The position numbers were made by a program, and so were the translations under genes. The notes beneath the pieces were generated by a model that was given only the letters and a program-made list of their open reading frames with translations, made no database searches and was not told the DNA's origin. Below are positions 1 through 44,467 of a stretch of DNA of 64,000 nucleotides, piece after piece. The stretch is from the NCBI GenBank assembly GCA_004194705.1, contig SADC01001330.1, positions 930,001 through 994,000 of the forward strand. The letters run 5' to 3'. Each line of letters begins with the position of its first letter. The stretch's first letter is position 1. This DNA is from Ditylenchus dipsaci. Lineage: Eukaryota; Nematoda; Chromadorea; Rhabditida; Anguinidae.

Positions 1-315
1 AATAAAGCCCCCCCCTCAAAGACTTATATCTAGCCCAGAAAAATAATTTTGCAAATCTGTTTTTTTGCGTTTTCTTAGTTAGCGCGAGTTCACCTAATCC
101 CACTATTCAGATTTTGGTCGAGCACCGAAAAAACCTTAAAATCGACCTAAATTTATTCCGACTTTCAAGGGTTGAAAAATAAAGGCCCGGGCCTTTAATA
201 CACAATATATGGTAACAGAGTTAGTGGATGTAAAGCACACAACATCCTGAGAAAGAAAACACCCAAAAGAGAATAGCGATTTTATTCAAGCTAAACCAAC
301 AAATTCTTACAGCAA

Positions 316-1233
316 TTAAACAATTGTGCGCTTAGACAGCCTGTTTTTCTTAACCTTCATAGCATCCAGCAGTCTAAGACTCTGCACCACCACGAAATGA
401 TTTTCAGGAAACTGAAGACGAGTATAAGCAAGAATATCCTCCATTTTGTTGATTTCTTCATCCAGCTTGATCACGTCCGCCTAAAAACAAAAGTAAGATA
501 CGGATTGGATGAATAAGTCAAACACTCTGGCTAAATTCACCTTCAACTTTGCATTGTACAAATAAATTTGGCGTGGACGCATGAGCTGATATATTCGCCT
601 ACTACTGAGCATTAATTTGCCCAGTTCAGCAGCTGTAAAAAAAGAACACGTTCCCACAAGATTTCAGAGCATACTTTCATGCTATCTATGTGATGAAATG
701 GAATGTCAGAAAAATTTAGAAATGGCTAAAAACAAAGTGCAATGGTTGCCAGAATTTGATAAGTACATATAAGATAAGAAGATGCAGCGCATTCAGCCAG
801 AGAAAATCAGAGATATTTGGAAAGCATTTTACCAATGTTGTCGGGATCCCACCTGCATGACTTCAGGCTGCTTGACCGTCTCAACTTCAGGCTGCTTCAC
901 TGGCTTGACTTCAGGCTGCTTTACCGGCTCAATTTCTGGCTGCTTGGCGGTCTTGACTTCAAGCTGCTTGACCGGCTCAACTTCATGCTGATTTGCTGGC
1001 TCAACTTCAAGCTGCTTCGCCGTATTGACTTCCCGCTGATTCACTGGCTCAACTTCAGGCTGCTTAACCGGCTCAATTCCTGGCTGCTTGGCTTGCTCAA
1101 TTTCGGAATTCATCTGCTTTGGCGACTGCACTTTCCACATTGGAACGTATCCAGCTGGAGTTGGCGGCTCCTCTTCGCTAACAATCGAGAACACTCCATT
1201 ACCATCAATTTGCTGGTAGTCGTACGACTTCAT
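316..1233 (-). CDS. Hypothetical protein with Lys-Gln-Pro-Glu-Val repeats, 3 visible exons
   Basis: I do not recognise this gene. Exon 1 (about 843-1233) begins with ATG at 1233 and encodes a start MKSYDYQQIDGNGVFSIVSE, then about nine degenerate KQPEVEPV-type repeats, highly charged and probably disordered. Exon 2 is 541-632, read as AAELGKLMLSSRRIYQLMRP onward. Exon 3 is 316-480 and ends in the basic tail KKNRLSKRTIV and TAA. The exon 2/3 junction is in frame. Exon 2 needs one base carried from exon 1, but a donor after 844 leaves two, so either the repeat tract holds a one-base frame change or the true splice differs. A diverged inverted copy lies at 3135-4007. An AATAAA-like signal (rc of 275-285) follows the stop. 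Confidence 0.55.
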
Positions 1234-1389
1234 CTTCGCTGGAAATAATCTAATTTTTAACCATATTTTTTACCGATTTATGAAAAATGTGTAGCACCAA
1301 ATAACATTAATAGAAAAAAGCTTGTGATATATATAAGTGGCTGTAAATACAGGAATTCCATACATCTAACTTGCTTGGATTTGAACAAA

Positions 1390-1590
1390 TTCGAGAAGTA
1401 AAATTCCCTCTGTATGCTTTCAAAAGAAATTTTTTGTAATTTGTTCTTTCATTTATACTACTTCGACGACCCAGAAAATTGATTGTATGAGCTTGAGATA
1501 AAGCCTGCGATGTGCTTAGTACGATTGCATCAAGTTCAACCACCTTTTCTCGAAAATTCGCTGAACCCAAAGTTTGGAGCTCAAAAAAAC
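1390..1590 (-). other. Possible upstream coding segment of the hypothetical gene
   Basis: An open frame read on the minus strand (GSANFREKVVELDAIVLSTS and onward) is preserved identically in both arms of the inverted duplication (mirror at about 2790-2945). It lies upstream of the ATG at 1233 and could be an earlier exon. The duplication looks recent, so identity alone does not prove coding. Confidence 0.25.
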
Positions 1591-1715
1591 CAGAACATTT
1601 CTTAAAACAATAATTTATACTCAGTGAAAATTAGATGACGCGTAGTCGTTTCAAAGCTTTTCAGACGCGGAATGAGTTGCACTTTCTAATGAGAACAAAA
1701 TATTACAATTTGATG

Positions 1716-2662
1716 TATATTTAGGCGAAAAATATGATTTTTTCAGAAAATCATCATTTTTCGAACCTCAATTTTCGTCCAAAAAAAACGCCGAAAAATC
1801 AGAATTCGGCTTGCACCCTCCTGAATTTCAGTGCGGGACAGATTTTTTTTAGAAAACATCTTTGAAAAAAGATAAATTTGTCCCAAGAAAGAGAACAATT
1901 TACCAATAAAAATATGTATAAAAATTATATAAAAAATCCTGCCGAAGTGGATTGAATGGATCAGAAGAATAACCAGAAGAAAAGAAAGCCTGTGTGGCCA
2001 TTAGTCCTCTGTGTCGTGTTTGTTCATATGTGTGTCTGTGTGACCCGGTGGTAGTTAATGAAGAAGTGACTCGTGTCTGTGTGAAAGGAGCGCTTGTAAG
2101 GGCCGAAAGGCGTTTTCTTACTACTTGGATAGTGATACTAAAGCATTATCCAGGTCGTGGTGTTCAAGTAATCATATTTATGCAGAGGTTTCCGCGCCAA
2201 CTGGTCAAACAAATAGACGGCCCTCCTGAATCATGCTCAATGGTCCTGAATCACCCCTGAATCACCTGGTGCACCCTCAGTGGTTATCCTACTCACCTGG
2301 ATTTTACCGAATCATTTGAATAATGCTCACATCATCCAGATGGGGTCTAACCACTTCATGGTACCTAAAACACCTAGATACTGCTCCAACCGTCTAAATG
2401 GTACCCCAAACCACCTGTAGGGTACTACCAAGCAGTCATGTATAAATCTCCGGCTCTGGCTCTGGCTCCGAGCAGGAGCAAGAGCCGGAGCAAATTTTTG
2501 AAACTTAAGAGACCCGATCAGGAATTTTTCCTCTGAAAAGATGCAAAATGAAATTTTGACCATATATGACAACAGGTACCGATTTCACAAAAGGGTCCCG
2601 CTGTGGCTTTTTTTTTTTCAAAGTAATCATAAACAATCAGATGATCAACATTTCTGGGCCTT
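1716..2662. other. Spacer between inverted-duplication arms
   Basis: No gene seen. It holds a stretch at 2220-2430 with repeated words of the CCTGAATCA and CACCTG types, and a palindromic GGCTCTGGCTC/GAGCCGGAGC segment near 2453-2490. Open frames here have no coding character. Confidence 0.5.
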
Positions 2663-4352
2663 GTAATATTTGTTCTCATTAGAAAGTACAACTCATTCCG
2701 CGTCTGAAAAGCTTTGAAACGACTGTGCGTCATCAAATTTTCACTGAGTATAAATTGTTTTAAGAAGTGTTCTGGTTTTTTTGAGCTCCAAACTTTGGGT
2801 TCAGCGAATTTTCGAGAAAAGGTGGTCGAGCTTGATGCAATCGTACTAAGCACATCGCAGGCTTTATCTCAAGCTCATACAATCAATTTTCTGGGTCGTC
2901 GAAGTAGTATAAATGAAAGAACAAAATTACAAAAATTTTCTTTTGAAAGCATACAGAGGGAACTTTACTTCTCGAATTTGTTCAAATCCAAGCAAGTTAG
3001 ATGTATGGAATTCCTGTATTTACAGCCACTTATATATATCACAAGCTTTTTTCTATTAATGTTATTTGGTGCTACACATTTTTTCATAAATCGGTAAAAA
3101 ATATGGTTAAAAAATTAGATTATTTCCAGCGAAGATGAAGTCGTACGACTACCAGCAAATTATATGGTAATGGAGTGTTCTCGATTGTTAGCGAAGAGGA
3201 GCCGCCAACTCCAGCTGGATACGTTCCAATGTGGAAAATGCAGTCGCCAAAGCAGATGAATTCCGACATTGAGCAAGCCAAGCAACCTGGAATTGAGCCG
3301 TTAAGCAGACTGAAGTCAAGGCGGCCAAGCAGCCTGAAGTTGAGCCAGTGCATCAGCGGGAAGTCAATACGGCGAAGCAGCTTGAAGTTGAACCAGTGAA
3401 TCAGCCTGAAGTTGAGCCGTTCAAGCAGCTTCAAGTCGAGTCAGTCAAGCAGCCTGAAGTCATGCAAGTGGGGATCTCGACAACATTGGTAAAATGCTTT
3501 CCAAATATCTCTGATTTTCTCTGGCTGAATGCGCTGCATCTTCTTATCTTATATGTACTTATCAAATTCTGGCAACCATTCCACTTTGTTTTTAGCCATT
3601 TCTAAATTTTTCTGACATTCCATTTCATCACATAGATAGCATGAAAGTATGCTCTGAAATCTTGTGGGAAACGTGTTCTTTTTTTACAGCTGTAGAACTG
3701 GGCAAATTAATGCTTAGTAGTAGGCGAATATATCAGCTCATGCGTCTACGCCAAATTTATTTGTACAATGCAAAGTTGAAGGTGAATTTAGCCAGAGTGT
3801 TTGACTTATTCATCTAATCCGTATCTTACTTTTGTTTTTTAGGCAGACGTCATCAAGCTGGATGAAGAAATCAACAAAATAGAGGATGTTCTGGCTTATA
3901 CTCGTCTTCAGTTCCCTGAAAATCATTTGATGGTGGTGCAGAGTCTTAGGGCGTTGGAGGCTGCGAAGGTTGAGAAAAACATGCTATCTAGGCGCACGAT
4001 GATTTAATTGTTGTAAGAATTTGTTGGTTTAGCTTGAATAAAATCGTTATTTTCTCTTGGGTGTTTTTCTTTCAAGATATTGCGTACTTCTGTTGTAAAA
4101 TATTTAAAAGGTTTCTAGATTGCAAAAATCGTGTAAGCACATAAATTTCTCGTCTTTTGATATGGCAGGCACGGGCCTTCATTTTTCAACCCTTGAAAGT
4201 CGGAAAAAATTGGGTCGATTAACGTTTTTTCGTTGCTGTGTGGAATTAGGTAAACACGCGCAAACTAAGAAAACACAAAAAACAGATTTGCAAAATTATT
4301 TTTCTGGGCTGAGATATAAGTCATTGAGGGGAGGGGGGGTGCTTTATTAAAG
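2663..4352. repeat. Right arm of the inverted duplication
   Basis: Mirror of 1-1715. Scattered substitutions and single-base indels distinguish the arms, so this is not a recent perfect palindrome. The arm ends at about 4352 with AAGTCATTGAGGGGAGG and a G run followed by CTTTATT, matching the reverse complement of positions 1-30. Confidence 0.9.
3135..4007 (+). pseudogene. Frameshifted copy of the KQPEV-repeat hypothetical gene
   Basis: It aligns over its length to the minus-strand gene at 316-1233. Two single-base changes break the first exon relative to the other arm: an extra base at about 3163 (ATTATATGG for ATTGATGG), giving a stop after twelve codons, and a missing G at about 3299 (GAGCCGTTAAG for GAGCCGGTTAAG). 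The 3' exons remain close to the other copy, ending at TAA 4005-4007. It is either a decayed duplicate or a copy carrying sequencing indels. Confidence 0.7.
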
Positions 4353-4488
4353 AAGGAGCTTTTGATAGAGAATATACGGTATCCTGAAAAGCTAGTTTAC
4401 TTCAGTATTTCCAAAAATTACACCTCAAACCTAGGTTCACACTAACTTCACTGACATTTTCATCTCAAATTTTATTTCCGTGTTTAAA

Positions 4489-4725
4489 GGGGCATGGTCA
4501 CCTGTTACAAATTTTGTCCCCGCCAATTCAAAAAAATTTCCCGAAACAATGAACTTCTGTTCGGATTTTTCAACTTGGTTTTCAACAAAACTTCACTTTA
4601 AATTCTAGGCCTTGTTTTGTTAGAAACTAAGCTAAAAAATCTGTACAGAAGTTTAATGATTCGGAAAAAAAATTGAATTGGCGGGGACAAATTCAAAAAC
4701 AGATAACCATGCCCTTTCAAGATGT
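4489..4725. mobile_element. TTAA-flanked MITE, AGGGCATGG family, copy 1
   Basis: Hairpin whose ends read TTAAAGGGGCATGGTCACC and, inverted, GGTGACCATGCCCTTTAA-like. Inside is CCCCGCCAATTCAA with its complement. The same family recurs at 29014-29441 and 37205-37880. TTAA at both ends suggests a piggyBac-type target, but no transposase is present. Confidence 0.7.
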
Positions 4726-4744
4726 TTTTGTACTGTTTTGTAGC

Positions 4745-5230
4745 TGAGATTTTTCTCAGCAAGGATTACAATACGGAAGATGACTTTCGAAAAAAAAATT
4801 GACCGAAATTTGACTTTTCGCCTTGGGGACCAAGGTAAATCACCTTATAATGGTAATCTGTCCCGTTTTGGTCACTGGATCAATAAGGGCAATAAGAGCT
4901 CCGTTATGTATTTATGATGATGACTCTTGCTCGAATTATGTCCAAGGTAAGTCAGTGCGCGCATCTCCAACCCATCAAGCCCTTGCGCCCCTGAAGGATA
5001 AAAATACACTACTTTTTCGAGTTTACAGACCTGCTGAGCATGATTATCGCAAAATCAGACCCCCTCGCTAGAGCACAATGCCCATAAAAAGCATGATTCT
5101 CACAGCGACTCTTTGAAAAATGGGGGTTTTTTCTTCGGCTGGTGGCAGTGAATTAATTTAGCTGAGCATTTTCTTTTATGCTCATAAGAAAGCCCTTTAT
5201 ATGGGCATTCTAATAGTGTGCCGGTTGCCT
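4745..5230. repeat. Dispersed repeat with TAAGGTAAGTGAGTG hairpin, copy 1
   Basis: Diverged member of a family found again at 25735-26110, 42520-42970 and 52100-52420. Shared words are ACTTTTTGCCTTGG, CCCCGTTTTGGTCACTGG, and GTCTAAGGTAAGTGAGTG followed by CGCATCTCTAACCAACCAAG. The open frames across it are not coding. Confidence 0.65.
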
Positions 5231-5647
5231 ACATTCACGATAAATATCGTGTGTGAAAAATTAAAAGAATCGAAAAAGACCTTTTGGGAAAGTTTACAAT
5301 TTTAATGAAAGCATGGGAAATTTTCATACTCTGGTCGTTTATCTGCTCGATGCCCGGTCAAGACTTGTAGTGGAATTCAAGATTTACAACATCGACAAAA
5401 AAGCAGCACCAAGTTTGAACAAAAATATACATTTGGACAGACTTAAAAGTAATCTAAGAACTTTTTTACAGTTCGAAAAACACGTTTGAGCCTACCCTAA
5501 CGTACGCTGGCCTACCCTGCGCCTAAGACTTTGCCTAAGCCTTAAGTGTATAAATGTTAACCCAAAAACACCACAGTAGTTCCAAAATAGGTGCTACATA
5601 AATTCTGGATAGAGATAGTACCAATTACTATGGATCGATAAGGCTGA

Positions 5648-6062
5648 AAAAGGTTTAGTGGCACCCCCAAAAGTTCGTTCCCGCCTAGGGTCCGACACTT
5701 TTTTAACCCAATTTGCAAAATATTTTATCGATTCTGTTATGACAGTCTGGTCGCAAACATCGTGAGGATTCCGATTTTGCCGATCGTTTTTGAAAAGTAA
5801 ACGAATTTTGGGTTAAAAAGTGAAACCTCGATATAGTGGCACCCCTTTTTTGAAAACAGGTGCCACTATATCGAGGTTTCACTTTTTAACCCAAAATTCG
5901 TTTACTTTTCAAAAAACGATCGGCAAAATCGGAATCCTCACGATATTTGCGACCAGACTGTCAAACAGAATCGATAAAATATTTTGAAAATTGGGTTAAA
6001 AAAAGTGTCGGACTCTAGAAGGGAACGAACTTTGGGGGTGCCACTAAATCGAGGTTTGACTG
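5648..6062. mobile_element. Pogo-like palindromic MITE (TTTAGTGGCACC family)
   Basis: Near-complete hairpin of about 415 bp. Both arms carry AAGTTCGTTCCCGCCTAGG-type and GGTCCGACACTTTTTTAACCC words, and the centre near 5855 is AACCTCGATATAGTGGCACC opposite its complement. The right end is TCGAGGTTTGACTG followed by TA, the usual end of pogo/Tigger-derived MITEs. Confidence 0.8.
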
Positions 6063-6229
6063 TATCCAATCCCACTTCTTAGGTAAAATTCAGTAATTAA
6101 GTGTATCCAACCGGTGTATTCAATCAGTTTTTGTATCCAGTCGGTGGTATACCGATAATATATCAGAATGCTCAGCTTGAAAAATGCAACATTAATACAA
6201 TTTTCATGGAATTTGAATTTTGGCACTAA

Positions 6230-7016
6230 TGCCGTTGGGCCCCCCCCACCCTTCTTAATTTCAGGAAAGTGACAACAAAAGACGTCTTAGACTACTTTTT
6301 TCTGCTCTATATTTCTGCTGTATAAGTCTATAATAGTTTTCAAAGTTAAAGTTTCAACTTTCCCAAAAAAAATCACTTCAAGTCTTTAAAAGTAGATGGC
6401 TTTTTTAGGCAATTTTAGACTAAATTTAGTGCTTCAAACTTGATCATGGGTAGGCTATATGTTAGGACGAAGTCAAACATGTATATAATAGAAAAAAGGC
6501 ACCCCCCACTCAAGTTCGGTATACACCCCCCAGTTTGCCTTGGCCCCCAAGCTGAATTTTTTGCAAAATTTTTTCCGAATTTTTTGAACAGTGTTTTTCA
6601 TTGGTTTAAAAATGAAAATAAATTCAGAAAAAAATTTGAAAAAAAAATCAGCTTGGGGACCAAGGCAAACTGGGGGGTGTATACCGAACTTGAGTGGGGG
6701 TGTATACCGAACTTGACTGGGGGTGTATACCGAAACTGCTCCGAAAAAAGTAAGAAAAATGTTCTTGAGTCCATCCTAAAATACGCTGGCCTACCGTTGT
6801 CTGGACTTAAATGAAGCCTAGATGTGATAAATGACCCGAAATGACGTCAAAATACCCTAAAAAGACCACCTACCTTTAAAACTTTAAAATTTTCAAAATT
6901 TTTTTAGTCAAAATTTTTTAAGTAAAGTCGAAATTTTAAACTAAGAAACTGTTTACAACTGTTTCTTGTATATTATATAGCAGAAAAAAATAGTTTAAGA
7001 CGTCTTTTCGGGTCAT
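6230..7016. mobile_element. Palindromic element with GGGGTGTATACCGAACTT arms
   Basis: An inverted repeat between about 6495-6560 and 6645-6735 has arms made of repeats of CAAGTTCGGTATACACCCC and of GCCTTGGCCCCCAAGCTGA. Outside it, 6290-6330 and 6960-7005 carry AGACGTCTTAGACTA-type inverted words, suggesting a larger enclosing element. No gene is seen. Confidence 0.6.
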
Positions 7017-7359
7017 ATTCTAAAATTGAGAGCGGGGGCCCCATCGGCATGAGTGCCTAAATTTTTTGCTAAAAAAGACTCGCCAAGGTCTTGGCTATCT
7101 TTTGATAGAAATCTCGCCCAAACATTTGATCTAAATATTGATTTCCGACCCAGTGAAATAAACCCATAAATGTCCATCCATGACCAGGCTGTCACCACGC
7201 TTTTTCAACTCTCTTAAGAACAGGGAAAATACAGTCTCATCTGTGATTGAACACTTGCACTTGATGCAGTTTTCATGCTCTATCACGTGATATTTTATTT
7301 TCAGAAATTTATCCATAAAATTGTGAGAAAATTACGAAATCAAGCCACAACTACAGTGG

Positions 7360-7570
7360 AACCTCTAATCAGGGTGGTATATCCTCAGCCGGCTGAGGTT
7401 AAACTCAGCCATCAGCCGGCTGAAGCTGAAGGCGGAGGTGAAATTTTGAGGCCGGGTGACGGCTGAGGGTGAGGTAAATTTTTCAGATCTCAGTCGGCTG
7501 AGGATGAGGCTGAGGTCAAATTTTTGACCTGGCTCACCGATGAGGAAAATTTTTAATACCTTAGCCGGCT
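7360..7570. repeat. CAGCCGGCTGAGG tandem cluster
   Basis: About ten diverged copies of CAGCCGGCTGAGG-type units, each itself palindromic, separated by AAATTTTT spacers. The layout resembles the minisatellite termini of other elements in the window, but no clear partner end was found. Confidence 0.6.
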
Positions 7571-7616
7571 GAGTAAAATTTTTGCATCAAATTTTTGGCG
7601 TTTTGCGTTTATTTTT

Positions 7617-7770
7617 ACCGTATTTTCTCTAATAGAAGCCCCCCTCCTATTATAAGCCCCCTCTAAAGGTCATCCAAAATATAAAGCCCCCCCCCCTAAT
7701 ATAAGCCCCTCCCCTCTAGTGGGTATACTAAAAATATAAGCCCCTTTTTATATAAACCCCAAAATCAATT
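7617..7770. mobile_element. Fragment of the CCGTATTTCCTCTAATA MITE family
   Basis: Starts TACCGTATTTTCTCTAATAG followed by repeated ATAAGCCCC units. Complete members lie at 17523-17754, 24186-24449, 36143-36299 and 36898-37146. The right terminus is not visible here. Confidence 0.6.
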
Positions 7771-9060
7771 TTTTTTTTCGATAAATAGGTGTTGCTAAAC
7801 GTGGTAAAAGATACAAAGAATGTCTTTATGTATTTGGCAAGCACATCTTTCGAATTGGATCGCTGGAATACTTGTGGATGAGTGAATTTCAAAGCAAAAA
7901 CTACATCGAGTCGAAATTTTTGGCGTCTGTCAAAAGTAAACTCACTCAGAATATGTTGCTATTTTAAATAAGACTAAATCTAGAAATTTCGGAAAGTTTT
8001 AGAGAAAATGCCTTTCAATTTACTTGCGTCATATTTCACAAAAGATTTTTGTTGCTTTCTTTTTTTATAAATTATTTTTTTGCACTTTGTAGATAAATCA
8101 CTATTGCTTAACTTCCTAGCAATAGCTAAATGAATAAATACAAGGGTGGGCAAAGAGATGCCCAAGTGTATGTGTTTACAAGCAAATCCCAGTGGTGGGA
8201 ATACATAGTTTGGGGCACTATTTTTGTTTGTTGTTGTGAAGTGTGCGGGCCTAAGGTAACTTTTCTTAGATGCCTGCCGGCCAGCCGTTTGGGGATTTGA
8301 CTGGAGGCACACAATCTATTTTATTGTTCTTTGTTGATTGTAGGAAAGGGCAAATTAGATTAACATGGTTCGCGTGTAATAATTAGTGTTTCTTGAAATT
8401 TGTAGATTTAAAAAATCGATTTTTAGTTACTTCTTTTTAGGGATTTGGCCTGAAAATACGTTTTTTTACTAGACATTCACCAAAAAAAATTCTACAGGGT
8501 TATTTCTAGGTTGTTTCTTGAAATTTTGTTTTTACAGATCGATTTTTCTCACCGACAATATTTGCAAAGTGTAAAACTTGAAAAACACCATTTTTACTCG
8601 GTCCCCCGTGGTTTTGGTCTGTGGGCGACCCCTGGATGGTCAAAACCCAAACCACAAAAGGGACCAAGCAAAATTTGCGTTTTTGACATTTTTAACTAAA
8701 CAAATATTGTTGGCGAAAAAATTCCATCTGTAAAAGCAGAACCAAAAAAGTAAAAGATAAAAGTTGTGGCCATTTCAAAATGGAGGGAATTTCTTGTTAC
8801 ACCCTGTATTTATCCAAGCTTGAACTTATTCTTACTTTTTTTATCAATATTTTGTTGTTTTGTTTCTGTTGCTTGTAATTTCTTGAAAGTGCTCACCCAT
8901 GGATAAACAACTTTTTCATGCGATTAATCTAAATTCACTTTGTTTTACTTCCGATGAGAAATATTTGACATTGATAATGTCGGGTCATAATGGTTGCTAA
9001 TATTTAAAAAAATTCTTTTTCAAATTAGAAATGACATTTGACTAATTAGTCTCAATTTTA
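7771..9060. other. Intergenic or ATIC intronic sequence, no gene seen
   Basis: AT-rich sequence without a recognisable exon. I searched it by eye for the missing N-terminal ATIC exons (Ser-Gly-Gly-Thr and Lys-Thr-Leu-His-Pro motifs) and did not find them. Confidence 0.4.
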
Positions 9061-9061
9061 G

Positions 9062-41516
<32,455 letters not shown>

Positions 41517-41519
41517 GCC

Positions 41520-42500
41520 TCACAACTCGGCCACAATATACTGCTACTGGATCCCACAACAATTTTTCTATAGTAGAGAATCCATCGATATCAAAAAATA
41601 TTTCTTGTATCTTGTGAAACGTGTCTCTCCATTTTTTTACTAATAAAACTTTTTTAAATTTGATTAGAATACAAATTCCACAGCTCATGAATATACATAT
41701 CAAAATGTTGACGTTACTAGAATATACTTCTCCAATAATTTTTGGAGGGTACCTAAAATCACCATTTTTGAAGAAAAAAAAGTTGTACAAAAGCTCTGGT
41801 TAGTAATGATAGGCCCTAAGCCTATGGGCATAAGCCTAAGTCAAAGCCGGAGCCTAAATTATTGGGTGGGGTATCCTAAAATATCCTATTATATAGTGAA
41901 TAGGATACTATTCTCATCCCGGGACCAAGCAGAAATCGTGTTTTTGACATCATATACTGAAAAAATATTGTCGGCGAGAAAAACCATCGGCGACAACAGA
42001 ATTTCGAAAATCGCTCAGGCAAAAAAACTTATGGCCATTTTAAAACCGGCTAATTTCACGAAACACCATGTACTTTGTGGTCTTAAGTCAAGACTCTTGA
42101 CTTTATTTCGGAAAATGGTTTTGCTCAAAATTTCTCTAAATCATCGCGAAATTGTGTTTATCACATTCAAAACAACAACGTGTTCTACTCAGAACTTTTT
42201 AGTCAGAAGTAATCGACTGCGAAAGGACGGTACTTTTTTCTGACCGGTAATTACTCTTTACTTCTCTAACTAGCTCTAAGGTGCCGGCTTGTAATAAAGG
42301 CTCATGGTGATAAACCCTGTATTTTATGTGCCTGATTTATCAACCTTCATGTTTTCAAAACTGTAAAGTGCCTGAAACTTCTGTTTTCATTAACTATTTG
42401 AGCTGTGTAAAAAAATTTCGTTAGATTTTTAGGCTAAAGTACGGTATAAGAATACCTTCCGAAAACTGGTTTTGACCACTTTTTGTGTGTTTTAGCATAT
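41520..42500. other. ATIC 3' flank, no further gene supported
   Basis: A 145-codon open frame at 41806-42243 has no recognisable motif and begins in low-complexity sequence common elsewhere here (GGCCCTAAGCCTATGGGC). The ATIC polyadenylation site was not identified. Confidence 0.4.
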
Positions 42501-42519
42501 TCAACTTACAGAAAACATA

Positions 42520-42970
42520 TTTTTAGGTGGCGGAAGATGAATTTCGAAAAAAAATTTCGACCAAAATTTGACTTTTTGCCTTGGAGGACTAAGGCAAACC
42601 ACCAGATGAGGGTACCTGGATACCCCAAAAGATGGAATTTTAACATAGTTTTGTTAACTGAGGCCTACCGCATAGAGAAACTCTGATATGCGTACATTTT
42701 CATGCATCCAGAGTCACTTTCGAGTGATTTGTGTCTAAGGTAAGTGGGTGTGGGCATCTCAACTCCAAGCAACTAAGCCCCCTGCGCCCCCGAAGTGGGT
42801 GCAGGTGGCTTGATTGGTTAGAGAATTTTCTGGTTGGTTAGAGATGCACGCACTCACTTACCTTAGACATGTTTCTGTGCAATACTCTTGATCATAAAAT
42901 GCATATAGAGACTCTTTTTGCCCAGCTTCGGTGACCAAAACGGGGTAGAATACCCTTATATACCGTAATC
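42520..42970. repeat. TAAGGTAAGTGGGTG hairpin repeat, copy 3
   Basis: Same order as copy 2 but inverted: TCACTTTCGAGTGATTTGTG, GTCTAAGGTAAGTGGGTGTG, then CACTCACTTACCTTAGACAT and CCAAAACGGGGTAG. Confidence 0.75.
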
Positions 42971-43129
42971 ACTCTTTTAATCGCCCATGGGCATATTTTA
43001 TTAAACTTTTTTACAAGGCTAAAAAACTAATGAAACCAGAAGTTTTAGCCCAATTTAAATCTGACATGGGACCTTATTAGAAGATTGGGCCTTATAAGAA
43101 GATATTCAAGAACATATAAGAAGAATATA

Positions 43130-43645
43130 AAGTAGAGATGATGACGGACAGGACAATTCCGTCATGTCCCGTCAATTTTAGAGAATCGTCCCGTCCCGGA
43201 ATCCCGCCCGGAAATTTTTTGACACCTGTCCCGTACCGAAGAAAAATTATTTAAATTCCGTCTTGTCCCGTCCCGAAAAAATTCAATTTGTCAAAAACTA
43301 CTTTCGACTTCTAATTACAGTCAACCTCGATATTAACAAGTTGTCAACAAGTACCGAGGGACCGTTGTTAATAACAACGGCCCCTTGGTAATACCAAAAC
43401 AAAAATACCAAGTTGGTATAACGGTTCCGCACGGCCGGTCACACTGCTGGCCGTTGTTTTGTTTGAGAGATGAATAAAGCATATAGGATTGAAATTCCCG
43501 ATCGGAAATTTTTATGACCCTCCCGAAAATCTTCCCTGTCCCGGGGTCCCGTCCCGATATAAATTTTTGACCTGTCCCGTCCGCGTCCCGTCCCGAAATT
43601 TTCGAATTTGAATCCTGTCCCGTCCGAAAAGCTAAAGGCATCATC
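43130..43645. mobile_element. hAT-like element, AGAGATGATG ends, GTCCCGTCC arrays
   Basis: Ends TAGAGATGATGACGG and GGCATCATCTCTA. Subterminal arrays of GTCCCGTCCCG units lie in both arms. A CAGTCAACCTCGATATTAAC pogo-like end at 43319 marks a nested insertion. No exact target duplication was found. Confidence 0.65.
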
Positions 43646-43789
43646 TCTAAAAAACTTGTTTTTACTCTATATTTTATTTTTATTTTTCAGGTCATCCACG
43701 TTGGTATTCAGGTACCCATCCCAGGATTTAGACTTTTGGGCTGGAAAAATTGAAACTAATGAATGATACGAAATATATGTATTCATTTT

Positions 43790-44400
43790 TAGCGTAATAT
43801 CTAGACAGAATCTGATCGACGCACTAATCACTGACGCACTAATTACGACGCAGTAATTACGCATAACCAAGTGGTCACCACCTGACCAGTCGAATATCCG
43901 GCTGGATGCCCTAAAAAATTAACTTTTGTAAAATTCAAAAACGAATTATCTTATGATTTGTAAAATCGTGCGCATAATCGGGTCGGATGAAACCAAAAGG
44001 GCGATTTTACCCACCGAAAGGCGAACACCTGGGATGGGTACTACCTAACCAGCTGGAGGCACAGCTGGATCGCTGTGCCTCCAGCTGTTTTTTTTTGTAG
44101 CTGAGAATCTTAGCTACAAAATGAGTGGTAAACTTTTGAAAAATGTTGAAAAAATCGGCGCTACTAGCGAATACCCCCCCCCAAGCATCCGACCTTTAAA
44201 AATTGCTGTAACTACCCTTGCAAACAACAAGTTTAGGCTTAGCCCTTAGGCTTGGGGGTAGGCCAGCGTACGGAAGTTGTGACTAATGAAGAGTTTGCGC
44301 ACATTTTCCGGGGTCTGGGACATATATTTGGGTACTTTTTACTAAAGTAAAAAAAGTGAAAATCGTTGGGGGGGGGGGTATTCGCTAGTAGGGTCAAAAA
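43790..44400. other. Intergenic, short repeats
   Basis: GACGCACTAATTAC units lie at 43818-43860. A perfect small hairpin AGCTGGAGGCACAGC/GCTGTGCCTCCAGCT is at 44050-44085. C and G runs occur at 44166 and 44369. No gene. Confidence 0.45.
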
Positions 44401-44467
44401 ATCTATGGTAAAACGCAATGCCACAAATATTGTTTTTGAAAAAAACGGTGCGAACTTTTGACACGAC

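Larger units (their letters stand above)
1..1715. repeat. Left arm of a 4.35-kb inverted duplication
   Basis: Reverse-complement reading of this arm matches 2663-4352 closely over its whole length: the gene, its introns, its 3' flank and the C-rich stretch at position 1 are all mirrored. The centre of symmetry is near 2180. The arm may continue to the left of the window. Confidence 0.9.

Noticed and set aside
829..1233. CRISPR-like or satellite interpretation of the 24-bp repeats
   Set aside because: The repeats are in frame, encode KQPEVEPV-type units with silent variation and sit in a spliced gene; this is a eukaryotic genome.
817..1248. Longer plus-strand frame over the KQPEV repeat
   Set aside because: Shadow of the minus-strand repeat; no splice-compatible continuation, whereas the minus strand has downstream exons.
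41806..42243. 145-codon open frame, the second longest of the plus strand
   Set aside because: No motif, no splice context, starts in repeat-derived sequence.
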